From assembly GCA_050124775.1 (NCBI GenBank), contig JASFEP010000009.1:1-32560 (forward strand): DNA of 32,560 bases. The letters run 5' to 3'. This document shows, in pieces, positions 24,721 through 32,560 of the stretch (its first letter is position 1; every line of letters starts with the position of its first letter). Position numbers and translations under genes: made by a program. This stretch comes from WTAW01 sp050124775 (GTDB taxonomy: Bacteria > Acidobacteriota > Aminicenantia > Aminicenantales > Aminicenantaceae). Below the pieces are notes generated by a model. The model saw only the letters and a list, made by a program, of their open reading frames with translations, was not told where the DNA came from and did no database searches.

Positions 24721-26436
24721 ATGCGAAAACGTCTTTTTATCTTTGGGTGCTTTTTCGTATTGAGTTTCATTTTTCTGTGCTGTGGTCCTGAAAAAGCAGA
24801 TTTTGACATCCTGATCGTGAACGGGATAATCGTCGATGGGTCCGGAAAGCCGGGTTATCAAGGAGATATCGGCATATCCGGAGATACGATCGTTGCCATA
24901 GGCGACCTCTCGGGAAAAAAGGCTCAACGCACGATCGATGCTGAGAACCGTGCCGTTTCTCCAGGATTTATCGATATGCATACGCACTGTGATGGGAATT
25001 TGGGCGATCAGGAATCATGTGCGAATTTGAATTATCTGATTCAGGGAACCACCTCCGTCGTGACGGGCAATTGCGGCGGAGGAACTCATAAAATTGCAGA
25101 GACTAAAACGGATTGGGAACACCGGGGGATAGGAACGAATGCGGTTCATCTGATCGGATTCGGCGATGTGCGGCAAGCCGTTATGGGCAATGAGCCTCGT
25201 GATCCCTCGCCTCAAGAACTCGAGGAAATGAAGGCCATTGTCCGCCAGGCGATGACAGAGGGTGCGTGGGGCATAAGCACTGGCCTCGAGTACATTCCCG
25301 ACATGTATGCGTCAACAGAGGAAATAATCGCTGTCACACAGGTGGTCGCCGAATTTGGCGGAGTTTACGCAAGCCACCAGAGGAACGAAGTCGCCCGCGT
25401 TCCGGAGGCAACCGGAGAGACCATTCGAATTGCCGAAGAGACAGGAGTGCGGGTCAACATCTCGCACCTCAAAATCTGTGGAAAGAATAACTGGGGGATG
25501 ATGGACGAAGTTATCCGGGTGATCGAGGAAGCGAGAAATAACGGCATCACAATTACCGCCGATATGTATCCGTACGATAAGGCTGCGACCGGCCCCCTCA
25601 TCGCCATCGCAACGAATTCCGGATGGTCGTGTTTCCGGCTGCCTGAAAAAATGGAGCCTTTTGCAGAACTCAGAGAAAAGATGAGGAATGAAGAACTGAC
25701 GGACGACGAAAGGTCATCGCTGAAGCGGCAGTACATCGAAGAGCTTGAAAAGGCCCTATCCGATAAAATCAAGCGGGAGGAGATCAGGCAATCGGTTCTG
25801 TTCGGCGTTCCTCACGACCCCAGCCCTGTTGCTGTATCGGGATGGGATAGCTATGCCGTGGTCGCAGCCAGAAAAAACACCCACCTGATCGATAAAATCC
25901 TCTCCGACCTGGCGATCGAGCAGCAAAGGGATGCCTTCGATATTGCGGCCGAATTAGTCGTGGAAGAACCTGACCTCTACCTCTCCTGCGGCGCACTATC
26001 TGAAGAGGATATGAAAAATTTGATGACACATGACTGGCTGATGTTTTCGAGCGATGGGAGTGCTCACCCGGTCCCGGAGATAACAGGGAGTCCCAGGCCC
26101 GGTCATCCCCGCAGCTTCGGAAGCCAGGCTAGGGTACTCCGTAAGTATGTGCGGGAGGAAAAGGTCCTGAGCCTGGAAGAAGCCGTCCGGAAAATGACAT
26201 CTCTTCCGGCCCAATTCCTCCAGTTGAAGGACAGAGGATTGATCAGAGAGGGATACAAAGCGGATGTGATCGTGTTCGATCCTCAGGCTGTCAGAGATAA
26301 CGCCACATACGCGGATCCGAGGCAGTACAGCACCGGCACCGATTTCGTGCTCGTTAACGGAGAGATAAGTGTCGAAAACGGAGAATACACGGGCTCTCGT
26401 AACGGAAAGCTGCTGCTTTTGACTGAAAATCGCTAG
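24721..26436 (+). CDS. N-acyl-D-amino-acid deacylase family amidohydrolase, probable lipoprotein
   Basis: A 571-residue amidohydrolase. The start is ATG 24721 with AAGGAGGAG upstream. Residues 1-22 form a signal peptide (MRKR then a hydrophobic run) ending in Cys20-Cys21, a loose lipobox. Metal ligands include H87-T-H89 (FIDMHTHCD), the ISHLK segment near residue 245 and SSDGSAHP near residue 440; VSPGFIDMH and a C-terminal GLIREGYKADVIVFDP are typical of D-aminoacylases. It would hydrolyse N-acyl-D-amino acids or related amides outside the inner membrane. It ends in UAG, with TAA following after 7 codons. The link to neighbours is unclear; it is convergent with an ornithine-racemase-like gene, 13 nt away. 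Confidence 0.85.
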   Translation: MRKRLFIFGCFFVLSFIFLCCGPEKADFDILIVNGIIVDGSGKPGYQGDIGISGDTIVAIGDLSGKKAQRTIDAENRAVSPGFIDMHTHCDGNLGDQESCANLNYLIQGTTSVVTGNCGGGTHKIAETKTDWEHRGIGTNAVHLIGFGDVRQAVMGNEPRDPSPQELEEMKAIVRQAMTEGAWGISTGLEYIPDMYASTEEIIAVTQVVAEFGGVYASHQRNEVARVPEATGETIRIAEETGVRVNISHLKICGKNNWGMMDEVIRVIEEARNNGITITADMYPYDKAATGPLIAIATNSGWSCFRLPEKMEPFAELREKMRNEELTDDERSSLKRQYIEELEKALSDKIKREEIRQSVLFGVPHDPSPVAVSGWDSYAVVAARKNTHLIDKILSDLAIEQQRDAFDIAAELVVEEPDLYLSCGALSEEDMKNLMTHDWLMFSSDGSAHPVPEITGSPRPGHPRSFGSQARVLRKYVREEKVLSLEEAVRKMTSLPAQFLQLKDRGLIREGYKADVIVFDPQAVRDNATYADPRQYSTGTDFVLVNGEISVENGEYTGSRNGKLLLLTENR

Positions 26437-26449
26437 TTAAAGAATTCCT

Positions 26450-27511
26450 CTAATCCCTAACGAATACAGTTTCAACACTCTCTGAAGTACAGGCCGCGAG
26501 TAAGCCTGTGTAGTCCACTTCAAAAGCGATGAGGGTATGATCGAACGTTTGTCCCAGAATTTCGATCTTTGGATCTACAGGCCACATATTGTCGTAGGGC
26601 ACATCTTGATATCCCAGAGCTAAAAGGCCACGTTTGCGGATTCCCCGGTCTTCAAAAGTCTTGGGCTTCATAAAAGTATCGAGACCGAGTTCACCGAAAG
26701 GAACGGTGGGTTTACAGTTGACTTCGATAATTTCCGCTTTCAGGATGTACAGATTGGACACGACTCGGTTGACATCCATATTCGAATGGTAAAATCCGTC
26801 CAGATATTTGACGTCCACATACTCAATCCCGAATTGATGCAGAGCACCTATGCGAAGATGATTGATTCCCTCCGGCCATCTTCCTTTTTCAATCAAGTGA
26901 TAGCTCGTGCAGTTTCCTCCTGAGAGGTATTTGAATTTTATCCCATACTGGGCTTCAAGCTCACGGGCTATTCGTACGAACAGTCGGCCATTTTCCAACG
27001 TGGGCAAAACGGTTCCATAGCAGGTAAAATTGGTACCGAGACCGTACATCTTCAGGTTTGGAAGTTCCAGGACCTGCTTGACTGCCTCTTCCAAATAGTC
27101 ACGGTCCTCAAACCATATGCCTTCTCTGATGTCACCCATATCGACCATGAGAAGAACCTGATGCATTCTGTTTTGTCTGACAGCCTCCCGTGATATTTTT
27201 TTAAGGACATCAATATCCGAATTGAGAGAGATGTCAGCAAATCTTATGGTCTCTTCGATTTCGCTGGGACTGGTCGTGCGGAGCAAACATTTTTTGCATT
27301 GCAGATGCTGCAATTTTATCAGGTTTTTAACGCGGGATTCAGCAACGATATCCATGCCAGCCCTGATTACAGCAGAGGCTGTCTCAGTGAGGCCATTGAA
27401 TACTTTGTTGACCCCCATAACCTTAATGCCGTATTCGGCGAGCTTCAGAACTTCCAAGCGGGCATTGTGTTCGAGCTTGCGCACATTGATTTCCAGCTTT
27501 GGATAATTCAT
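26450..27511 (-). CDS. Ornithine-racemase-like PLP enzyme (alanine racemase N-terminal fold)
   Basis: A 353-residue fold-type III PLP protein. MNYPKLEINVRKLEHNARL and VMGVNKVFNG (likely PLP lysine in the latter) resemble ornithine racemase more than alanine racemase; SGGNCTSYHLIEKG and LRIGALHQFGIEY are phosphate-binding-like segments. The start is taken at ATG 27511 because AGGAG lies 9 nt upstream and the protein then begins MNYPKL; an ATG six codons earlier is possible. It probably racemises an amino acid such as ornithine, but the substrate is not proven. It is last in the minus-strand series after an MttB gene, and is convergent with the D-aminoacylase. The stop is UAG; read-through would add 31 residues. 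Confidence 0.75.
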   Translation of the reverse strand: MNYPKLEINVRKLEHNARLEVLKLAEYGIKVMGVNKVFNGLTETASAVIRAGMDIVAESRVKNLIKLQHLQCKKCLLRTTSPSEIEETIRFADISLNSDIDVLKKISREAVRQNRMHQVLLMVDMGDIREGIWFEDRDYLEEAVKQVLELPNLKMYGLGTNFTCYGTVLPTLENGRLFVRIARELEAQYGIKFKYLSGGNCTSYHLIEKGRWPEGINHLRIGALHQFGIEYVDVKYLDGFYHSNMDVNRVVSNLYILKAEIIEVNCKPTVPFGELGLDTFMKPKTFEDRGIRKRGLLALGYQDVPYDNMWPVDPKIEILGQTFDHTLIAFEVDYTGLLAACTSESVETVFVRD

Positions 27512-27600
27512 TCGATTGATCTCCTGCATGATATATTAATAGGTCCTATGCTTTCTCTAGCTGAGATTCATCTCTTCTTTTTCGGTAACGCTCACTTTTT

Positions 27601-29019
27601 TCAATTCTGCCTCCGTTTTTCAACATACCGAACCAATTCCGCCTCCAATTTGGGATCTATAGGGGGCTTTTCATAAATGCGAAGCCGTTTCTTCAATTCC
27701 TCTGCGGCAGTTTGGTCCGCACGCATGCTGCCCGAATTGTTCCAAATATTGTATTCCCTCACCCTCATGAGCCGAGGAAGAAAAAATTCGGTGTGACATC
27801 GATACAGGGTTTCCAAATGTGATAGGTGTTCGCCTCCGATACCGACGCTTGCCACCACATCTTCCAGGAGAGTCTCGGAATCAATCTGCAGAGGAGAAAC
27901 CATTTTCCGGATGGCACCGCAGATTTCCTCATCAATGAGGAACTTCTCATAGTTCATGGCCATATAAGATCCCTGTATACCGGCAGCGTGCAGGATGACA
28001 TTGATTCCCGCTCTGACCGCCGCCAACAATCCCATCACTGACTGCACCCCGGCATTTATATCTGGAATGTGGGAATCAGTGAGGCCTCCGCCGCCTCTGC
28101 TCGGCAAACCGTAATACCTGGCTATTTGGGCCGTGCACGACACGATCTCGGATACTTCGGGAGCCCCGATGCTGAGAGATCCTGTTCGCATATCGGTCGG
28201 AGCGGAGGCGGATCCATAAACGACAGGTGCTCCAGGGCGGACCAACTGAGCGAGGGTCACTCCTGCAAGAACTTCGGCATTCTGTTGTGCTAAAGTTCCG
28301 GCGATTGTGATAGGGCCCGAAACGCCTGCCATAACGAGCGCGGCAACGATGCAAGCCTGTCCGTTGCGAGCTAGCTCTATGAGAGAAGCGGCCATCTCAT
28401 TTGAATAAGCTAATGGTGAAAGTGAGTTGATGAGAGATATTGTGACTGGGGATTTGTGTGCTTTTTCTGCACCCCAAACAATCGATGCCATTTCTACACA
28501 CTCTGCTGCACCTTTCTTAGATACAGGACTTCCCATAAAAGGCTTATCGGAAAGGAGTATGTTCGAAAGAAGCATATCCATGTGAGCAGTTTGAGGAGAG
28601 AGATCGGATGGTTGCACCATCATGAACCCGTTCATGTCGATAAACGGCGATGTCTGCACCAATTTACAAAAGTTGTGGTAGTCCTCCATGAGTGCTTCAC
28701 GCTTATCCCCACCCGTGGAAAGCATAAAAGGAGCTCCGTATCCAGGCGCGAATACAAATTCATCCCCTCCGATGGTCAAGTCCTTTTCCGGATTCCGAGC
28801 AAATAGTTTAAAAGATGCAGGGGCTGTTTCAAGGGCCTTTTGGATATGTCTTTCCTTGAAAAAAATGACATCCCCAGAGACCCTGAATCCATTCTTTTTG
28901 AATATCTCGACGGCTTCATGGTTATTGAATCGAATTCCTACTTTCTGGAGTATTCCCATGGACGCGGAATGGATCTCGTTCATCTGAACTTTAGAGAGCT
29001 CGTGCATTCTATCATACAT
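27601..29019 (-). CDS. MttB-family corrinoid methyltransferase, non-pyrrolysine (MtgB-like region)
   Basis: A 472-residue MttB-superfamily protein without amber codon. It has GVSGPITIAGTLAQQNAEVLAG (232-253), YGSASAPTDMRTGS and YYGLPSRGGGGLTDSH; Leu313 sits where archaeal MttB has pyrrolysine. The GLPSRGGGxLTD stretch resembles glycine betaine methyltransferase MtgB as I remember it, so a betaine-type substrate is plausible but not established. AGGAGG precedes ATG 29019. It is downstream of two other MttB genes and a small ORF, after a 152-bp gap, so it may have its own promoter. No corrinoid gene is adjacent. Confidence 0.88.
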   Translation of the reverse strand: MYDRMHELSKVQMNEIHSASMGILQKVGIRFNNHEAVEIFKKNGFRVSGDVIFFKERHIQKALETAPASFKLFARNPEKDLTIGGDEFVFAPGYGAPFMLSTGGDKREALMEDYHNFCKLVQTSPFIDMNGFMMVQPSDLSPQTAHMDMLLSNILLSDKPFMGSPVSKKGAAECVEMASIVWGAEKAHKSPVTISLINSLSPLAYSNEMAASLIELARNGQACIVAALVMAGVSGPITIAGTLAQQNAEVLAGVTLAQLVRPGAPVVYGSASAPTDMRTGSLSIGAPEVSEIVSCTAQIARYYGLPSRGGGGLTDSHIPDINAGVQSVMGLLAAVRAGINVILHAAGIQGSYMAMNYEKFLIDEEICGAIRKMVSPLQIDSETLLEDVVASVGIGGEHLSHLETLYRCHTEFFLPRLMRVREYNIWNNSGSMRADQTAAEELKKRLRIYEKPPIDPKLEAELVRYVEKRRQN

Positions 29020-29171
29020 TCTCTTCCTCCTGACGCCGTTGTCATAGAAAATTCATGCAAAGAGTGCCAAATTGACCAACGATACATCCTGATCAAAAGG
29101 AGACCGGTCAGATCTTAGCTTTACGCAATTTCGTTCTTGAATCATTCGATCGAGAGCAAAGCTATCGATGG

Positions 29172-29381
29172 CTAGCTATCATGGTCATCTGCTTCTTCCG
29201 ATTCGATCGCATCGGCACCACTTGACGACCAGGGCCATCTTGCTATACAAACCAATAAATCCACATTCTTCCTACATCTTGTAGCTTGCGCCATCGGATA
29301 CTTCGAACAATGGCAAAAATGGACTTTTCCATCTCCGAGAGTCTGAACATTTGCTATCAGAATGTCACGACATACGCTCAT
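29172..29381 (-). CDS. Small Cys-rich protein coupled to an MttB gene
   Basis: A 69-residue ORF whose ATG overlaps the stop of the upstream MttB gene (ATGA), a sign of translational coupling. It has five cysteines: C4, C23, C25, C36 and C45, within KVHFCHCSKYP and ATRCRKNVDLLVC, which could bind zinc or a cluster. The C-terminal third is acidic (ESEEADDHD). I do not recognise a family. The stop is UAG, followed 10 codons later by TGA, so a longer form is possible if Pyl is inserted. It may be chance, but the coupling and Cys pattern favour a real gene. If it is not real, 29020-29377 is empty. Confidence 0.45.
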   Translation of the reverse strand: MSVCRDILIANVQTLGDGKVHFCHCSKYPMAQATRCRKNVDLLVCIARWPWSSSGADAIESEEADDHDS

Positions 29382-30835
29382 GTCTTTGGCATCTTCTGTT
29401 CGGCCCTCTCGATAATCTTTCTGATCTTGTTATGGACATTGTTGGGTAGAGGCTCCGGTTGATGGCTCTCCAGAATGTCGAGAACCCGTTCATTCGCCCG
29501 CTTAGTGAGTGTCTTTTGGCCCTCAGCCTCCCATTTTTCGTATATCTTGCGCTCAAAAAGAGGAGGATACCAGGTTTCCTTCTTGAAATACTTGAGGGTG
29601 TGTTCCTCCATCAAATAATTGCCGCCAGGGCCGACCGTATCGACCACATCCAAAGCCAGCGTTTCATCGTTGACCTCGATCCCACCCGTAATCCTCCTGG
29701 CGTATCCGACCAAATCGTCACAGATAACGATGTTTTCCAAAGAAGCGGTGTTTCCATGCTCGATGTAGCCAAGGTCGTGTATGAGATTCGCTCCCGATTG
29801 GGCTGACATGACAACAGAAAGCGCGGATTCAATGGCTGCCTGCTCGTCTACTGTTTTGGCATCCGTACAACCGGCCGTACCGAACATGGGAATATCGAGG
29901 TAGTTAGACATATCCGCCAAAGAAGCCATCATGAGATCGAACTCAGGAGCGCCGTAGGAAAAAATGGTGGTCCGCATGTCCATGATGGTGAAAACACCAC
30001 CCATAATAAAAGGATTTCCTTCATGAGTCTGTTGATTGAGGACCAGTCCGCTCAAGTTTTCAGCAAGACCTGTGGCCATAGCTCCAGCTAGGGTCGCTGG
30101 AACTGTGCTCCCTGCCATGATACAAGGAGTATAAACCACGGGGAGTTGTTTCTTCCCGGCAAGAACCAGCTTTTGAGCTGCCTCCCGGCCATGAACCAAA
30201 GGTGAGATCGGTTCCGCATACAAAGTCATGAAGGGATTTCGGCGGAGCTCTTCCTCCCCGCCCGCGATCACCTCACACATTTCGATAATGTCTCTGTAGC
30301 CTGCGATGTCCATGGCTGTAATAACGATCGGCTTGGAAGTATTCAGCACCATGGCCTCGAATTGGTGCCGATCGTAGACCTGCGGAGGCACATCTTGAAC
30401 AATGCCCATGGACATAACAAAATCCATATTTGCCAGCGCATCGACTACTTTCGTGGCCATGCCGACCGTTTCTCTGCTGGCCTTGATCCGATCCCCAGTG
30501 TTGGGATCGATAAAAAACGGCGTGTCGGATCCCGTGCCAAAGTAGGAATTATTTCCCTCGAGCTCCATGACCCTGGCACCTGTCCGGCTGTTACTTAAGG
30601 TCACTTTCCTCGGCGCGGAACTGAGAGCTCTCTCCACCAGTTTTCCGGGAATGCGAACCCGCGCCCCATCCATCCAGCATCCTGATCTTTTCATGATGTC
30701 CAAAGAGTTCTGATCATGATATACCACACCCGTTCGCTCCAGAATTTCGATCGCTGCGGCTAGCAGCCGTCTGCACTGTTCATCCGAGAGCACCTGCAGC
30801 TGGCACGACGCGTTTACACTGTAATTGCTCTTCAT
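29378..30835 (-). CDS. MttB-family corrinoid methyltransferase, non-pyrrolysine
   Basis: A 485-residue MttB homologue with no amber codon. It includes AGSTVPATLAGAMATGLAENLSG (241-263), GGVFTIMDMRTTIFSYGAPE and FGTAGCTDAK, with Cys323 at the archaeal Pyl position. AAGGAG precedes ATG 30835. It lies 28 nt after the similar gene at 30864-32363, with which it shares most motifs, so the pair is probably a duplication. Transcription comes from a BCCT transporter unit, pointing to a quaternary amine such as betaine, carnitine or a related compound; the exact substrate is unknown. Its stop overlaps the start of a small Cys-rich ORF. Confidence 0.88.
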   Translation of the reverse strand: MKSNYSVNASCQLQVLSDEQCRRLLAAAIEILERTGVVYHDQNSLDIMKRSGCWMDGARVRIPGKLVERALSSAPRKVTLSNSRTGARVMELEGNNSYFGTGSDTPFFIDPNTGDRIKASRETVGMATKVVDALANMDFVMSMGIVQDVPPQVYDRHQFEAMVLNTSKPIVITAMDIAGYRDIIEMCEVIAGGEEELRRNPFMTLYAEPISPLVHGREAAQKLVLAGKKQLPVVYTPCIMAGSTVPATLAGAMATGLAENLSGLVLNQQTHEGNPFIMGGVFTIMDMRTTIFSYGAPEFDLMMASLADMSNYLDIPMFGTAGCTDAKTVDEQAAIESALSVVMSAQSGANLIHDLGYIEHGNTASLENIVICDDLVGYARRITGGIEVNDETLALDVVDTVGPGGNYLMEEHTLKYFKKETWYPPLFERKIYEKWEAEGQKTLTKRANERVLDILESHQPEPLPNNVHNKIRKIIERAEQKMPKT

Positions 30836-30863
30836 AGAAATAATCTCCTTTTATCCTTTGGAA

Positions 30864-32363
30864 TCATCTATCCGATGCGGACTTGCGGTTTCCTGACGCC
30901 TTTTTTCTCTCCCGATCTTCAGCCTTTAGAATAATACTATCCATCTTTTTCTGAACCTCCTTGGGAAGAGCCGGCGTTTCAGCCTGGTCCAGAAGCCTGC
31001 GGGCTTTTTCTTTGATAAAATCCCCCATGCTTTTTCCTCCGGCCATGGATTTCCATTCCGAGTATCGCATGCGGTTCATCAAGGTGGGGAACCAGGTCTC
31101 CTTTTTAAAATTTTTGTAGGTATGTTCCGAGGTTATGAATTCGCCGGAAGGACCGACTCGTTCGATATCATCAAGGGCCAGAGCCTCATCCGTAATCTCC
31201 ATCCCGCGCATGATTCGCCGCACCATTCCGATAATTTCATCGGCCATCACCAGTTGATACAACGATCCCGCGGAGCCGAATCCGGTGTAACCACAGTCAT
31301 GGATCAGATTGGCGCCTGCCTCTGCGGCCAGGAGGATGCTCATGGCTGCCTCGGCCGCTGCCTGTGTGTCCAAAGTGTGGGAATCTGTACATCCGGCTGT
31401 TCCAAATACCGGAATTTTCATTGTGTGCGCGACTTCCGCAATTCCAGCCTGCATCAAGTTGAATTCCGAGCTTCCGTAGCTGAAGATTGTGGTGAGCATG
31501 TCCATAATACCGTAGACGCCTCCCATGATAATGGGGGAGCCCTCTCGCACCAACTGGTTAGCCACAATCCCCACCATGCTTTCGGCTACTCCCAGGGCCA
31601 AAGTTCCTGCAAGGGTTGCAGGCGCCGTCGCCCCTGAAATTATGCAGGGAGTGTAGATGACGGGGATACGCTTTTCAGCTGCAAAAATGGCTTTATCTAT
31701 AGCCTCTGCACTGTGCTGCAACGGAGAACTGGGCTCGGAGTAAAGAGCAAGGAAAGGCCGGTTCTGCAAATGTTCAAGGCCACTGGCCACCGCCGAGGCC
31801 ATATCCACGATATCCCCGTATTGGTCCACCCCAAATCCCCAGTGTACGATTGGCTTTGTTGTATTGTTGACCAGAGCCCTGAAGGCATACACATCCGCAA
31901 GGGATGTGGGAACATCGTTGGGAGTCCCCAGATCCTGCACAAAATCGATGTTGGGGAGGGCCTCGCATATCTTGCCCACATTCTCTGTGTCGCTTATCTT
32001 AGGCTTTCTCCGTTCCTCGGTGTAGGGATCGATGTGATAAGTGTTGGAAGGACCCGGACCATAGTAACTGTTATGATCTGTCAGGTCCATCTTTCTATTG
32101 CCGTTTCTATCGTAGAGAAGGATTTTCGAGGGGGCTGTGCGGACCGCCCACTCGCTCACGCCGACAGGGAACCGAACCACGTTCCCGTCTATCCAGCATC
32201 CTCCTTTTTTGAATACATTCCGCGCTTTTTCGCTGTGGACTTTGGCCCCGGTCCTTTCTAATATTTCTAGAGCTGCAGAGTAGATTTGTGATCTCTGTCC
32301 TTCGGACAGAAGGCTAAATTTAACCGTTTTATTGACTGTACATCGAGCCCTGGAATGTTTCAT
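30864..32363 (-). CDS. MttB-family corrinoid methyltransferase, non-pyrrolysine, coupled to BCCT transporter
   Basis: A 499-residue MttB homologue with no amber codon. It has SGATAPATLAGTLALGVAES (243-262), GGVYGIMDMLTTIFSYGSSE and FGTAGCTDSH; Cys325 occupies the Pyl position. It resembles the next gene (485 residues) closely through the middle and C-terminal halves. ATG 32363 overlaps the BCCT transporter stop (ATGA), and GGAGAGGTG is just upstream, so uptake and demethylation are co-translated. The C-terminus is rich in Lys and Arg. The likely substrate is whatever the transporter imports, a betaine or carnitine-like compound. Confidence 0.88.
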   Translation of the reverse strand: MKHSRARCTVNKTVKFSLLSEGQRSQIYSAALEILERTGAKVHSEKARNVFKKGGCWIDGNVVRFPVGVSEWAVRTAPSKILLYDRNGNRKMDLTDHNSYYGPGPSNTYHIDPYTEERRKPKISDTENVGKICEALPNIDFVQDLGTPNDVPTSLADVYAFRALVNNTTKPIVHWGFGVDQYGDIVDMASAVASGLEHLQNRPFLALYSEPSSPLQHSAEAIDKAIFAAEKRIPVIYTPCIISGATAPATLAGTLALGVAESMVGIVANQLVREGSPIIMGGVYGIMDMLTTIFSYGSSEFNLMQAGIAEVAHTMKIPVFGTAGCTDSHTLDTQAAAEAAMSILLAAEAGANLIHDCGYTGFGSAGSLYQLVMADEIIGMVRRIMRGMEITDEALALDDIERVGPSGEFITSEHTYKNFKKETWFPTLMNRMRYSEWKSMAGGKSMGDFIKEKARRLLDQAETPALPKEVQKKMDSIILKAEDRERKKASGNRKSASDR

Positions 32364-32560
32364 TTCACCTCTCCTCTCGTTCGTTTGGATTGGCCATCTG
32401 ACCCAACCTGAGTCTTTTCGATCATATGGGGATTGTCAAACTCGCCGATCTCTCCCCTATCTCCTTCCGCAGACACATTCATTGTTCGCTGCTGTGCCCG
32501 AAGGGCTTTGAACAAGCAAAAAAGCATCAACAGCATAATGAGCATAAAGGGAAAACCACC
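32360..32560 (-). CDS. C-terminal end of a BCCT-family transporter (5' part beyond window)
   Basis: The frame is open from the right window edge to TGA at 32360, 66 residues. It begins GGFPFMLIMLLMLFCLFKAL, which matches the last membrane helix of betaine/carnitine/choline (BCCT) transporters, where a small-small-aromatic-PF motif is followed by a hydrophobic run and KAL. A 40-residue hydrophilic cytoplasmic tail follows. BCCT proteins import quaternary ammonium compounds, fitting the MttB gene coupled downstream. The identification rests on one helix and its context. Confidence 0.6.
   Translation of the reverse strand, partial: GGFPFMLIMLLMLFCLFKALRAQQRTMNVSAEGDRGEIGEFDNPHMIEKTQVGSDGQSKRTRGEVK

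Noticed and set aside
26434..26460. Possible Pyl read-through extension of the D-aminoacylase
   Set aside because: A TAA follows after only seven codons, so read-through would be nearly silent; it looks like a simple back-up stop.

Overview
The window comes from an anaerobic bacterium that combines a bacterial-type Wood-Ljungdahl carbonyl branch with the full pyrrolysine (Pyl, 22nd amino acid) system and a set of methylamine and quaternary-amine methyltransferases. The main clues are that pyrrolysyl-tRNA synthetase is split into separate PylSc and PylSn genes (the bacterial form), that CODH/ACS is of the AcsA/AcsB type rather than archaeal Cdh, that a RACo-type corrinoid activator is present, and that most genes have Shine-Dalgarno sites. 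I cannot name the species; base composition looks near 50% GC. I see no IS elements, CRISPR arrays or rRNA.

Layout, plus strand. A PocR/AraC-type regulator on the minus strand (1-1260, running off the left edge) diverges from a long plus-strand series. It begins with a corrinoid protein and a CooC-type ATPase (1420-2849). Next come a MetE/UroD-like methyltransferase (3168), acsA, acsB, a second CooC/AcsF, acsD, acsC and acsV (4304-13669). A methylation block follows (homocysteine methyltransferase, SAM methyltransferase, corrinoid protein, non-Pyl MttB homologue; 13694-17809). The pyrrolysine region is pylSc, a corrinoid protein, pylB, pylC, pylD, tRNA-Pyl and pylSn, followed by mtbB, the dimethylamine methyltransferase with an in-frame amber codon at 24277-24279. 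A D-aminoacylase-like lipoprotein ends the series.

Layout, minus strand, reading right to left. The 3' end of a BCCT (betaine/carnitine/choline) transporter enters from the right edge and is translationally coupled to a non-Pyl MttB homologue. Then come a second MttB, a small Cys-rich ORF, a third MttB and an ornithine-racemase-like PLP enzyme. This looks like a quaternary-amine uptake and demethylation unit.

How it may work together (inference): methylamines and betaines are demethylated by MtbB and the MttB homologues onto the three corrinoid proteins. The methyl groups then go to the folate pool, homocysteine or the corrinoid iron-sulfur protein AcsCD, and AcsA/AcsB condense them with CO and CoA to acetyl-CoA. 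No acsE-type methyl-THF:CFeSP methyltransferase, MtbA/MtgA-type enzyme or RamA is in the window. Striking details are (i) pylD runs 34 nt into tRNA-Pyl and its stop codon lies in the anticodon loop, and (ii) two genes ending in UAG (acsB and a corrinoid gene) are in frame, without an intervening stop, with the next gene (cooC and pylB), so Pyl insertion would create fusion proteins.
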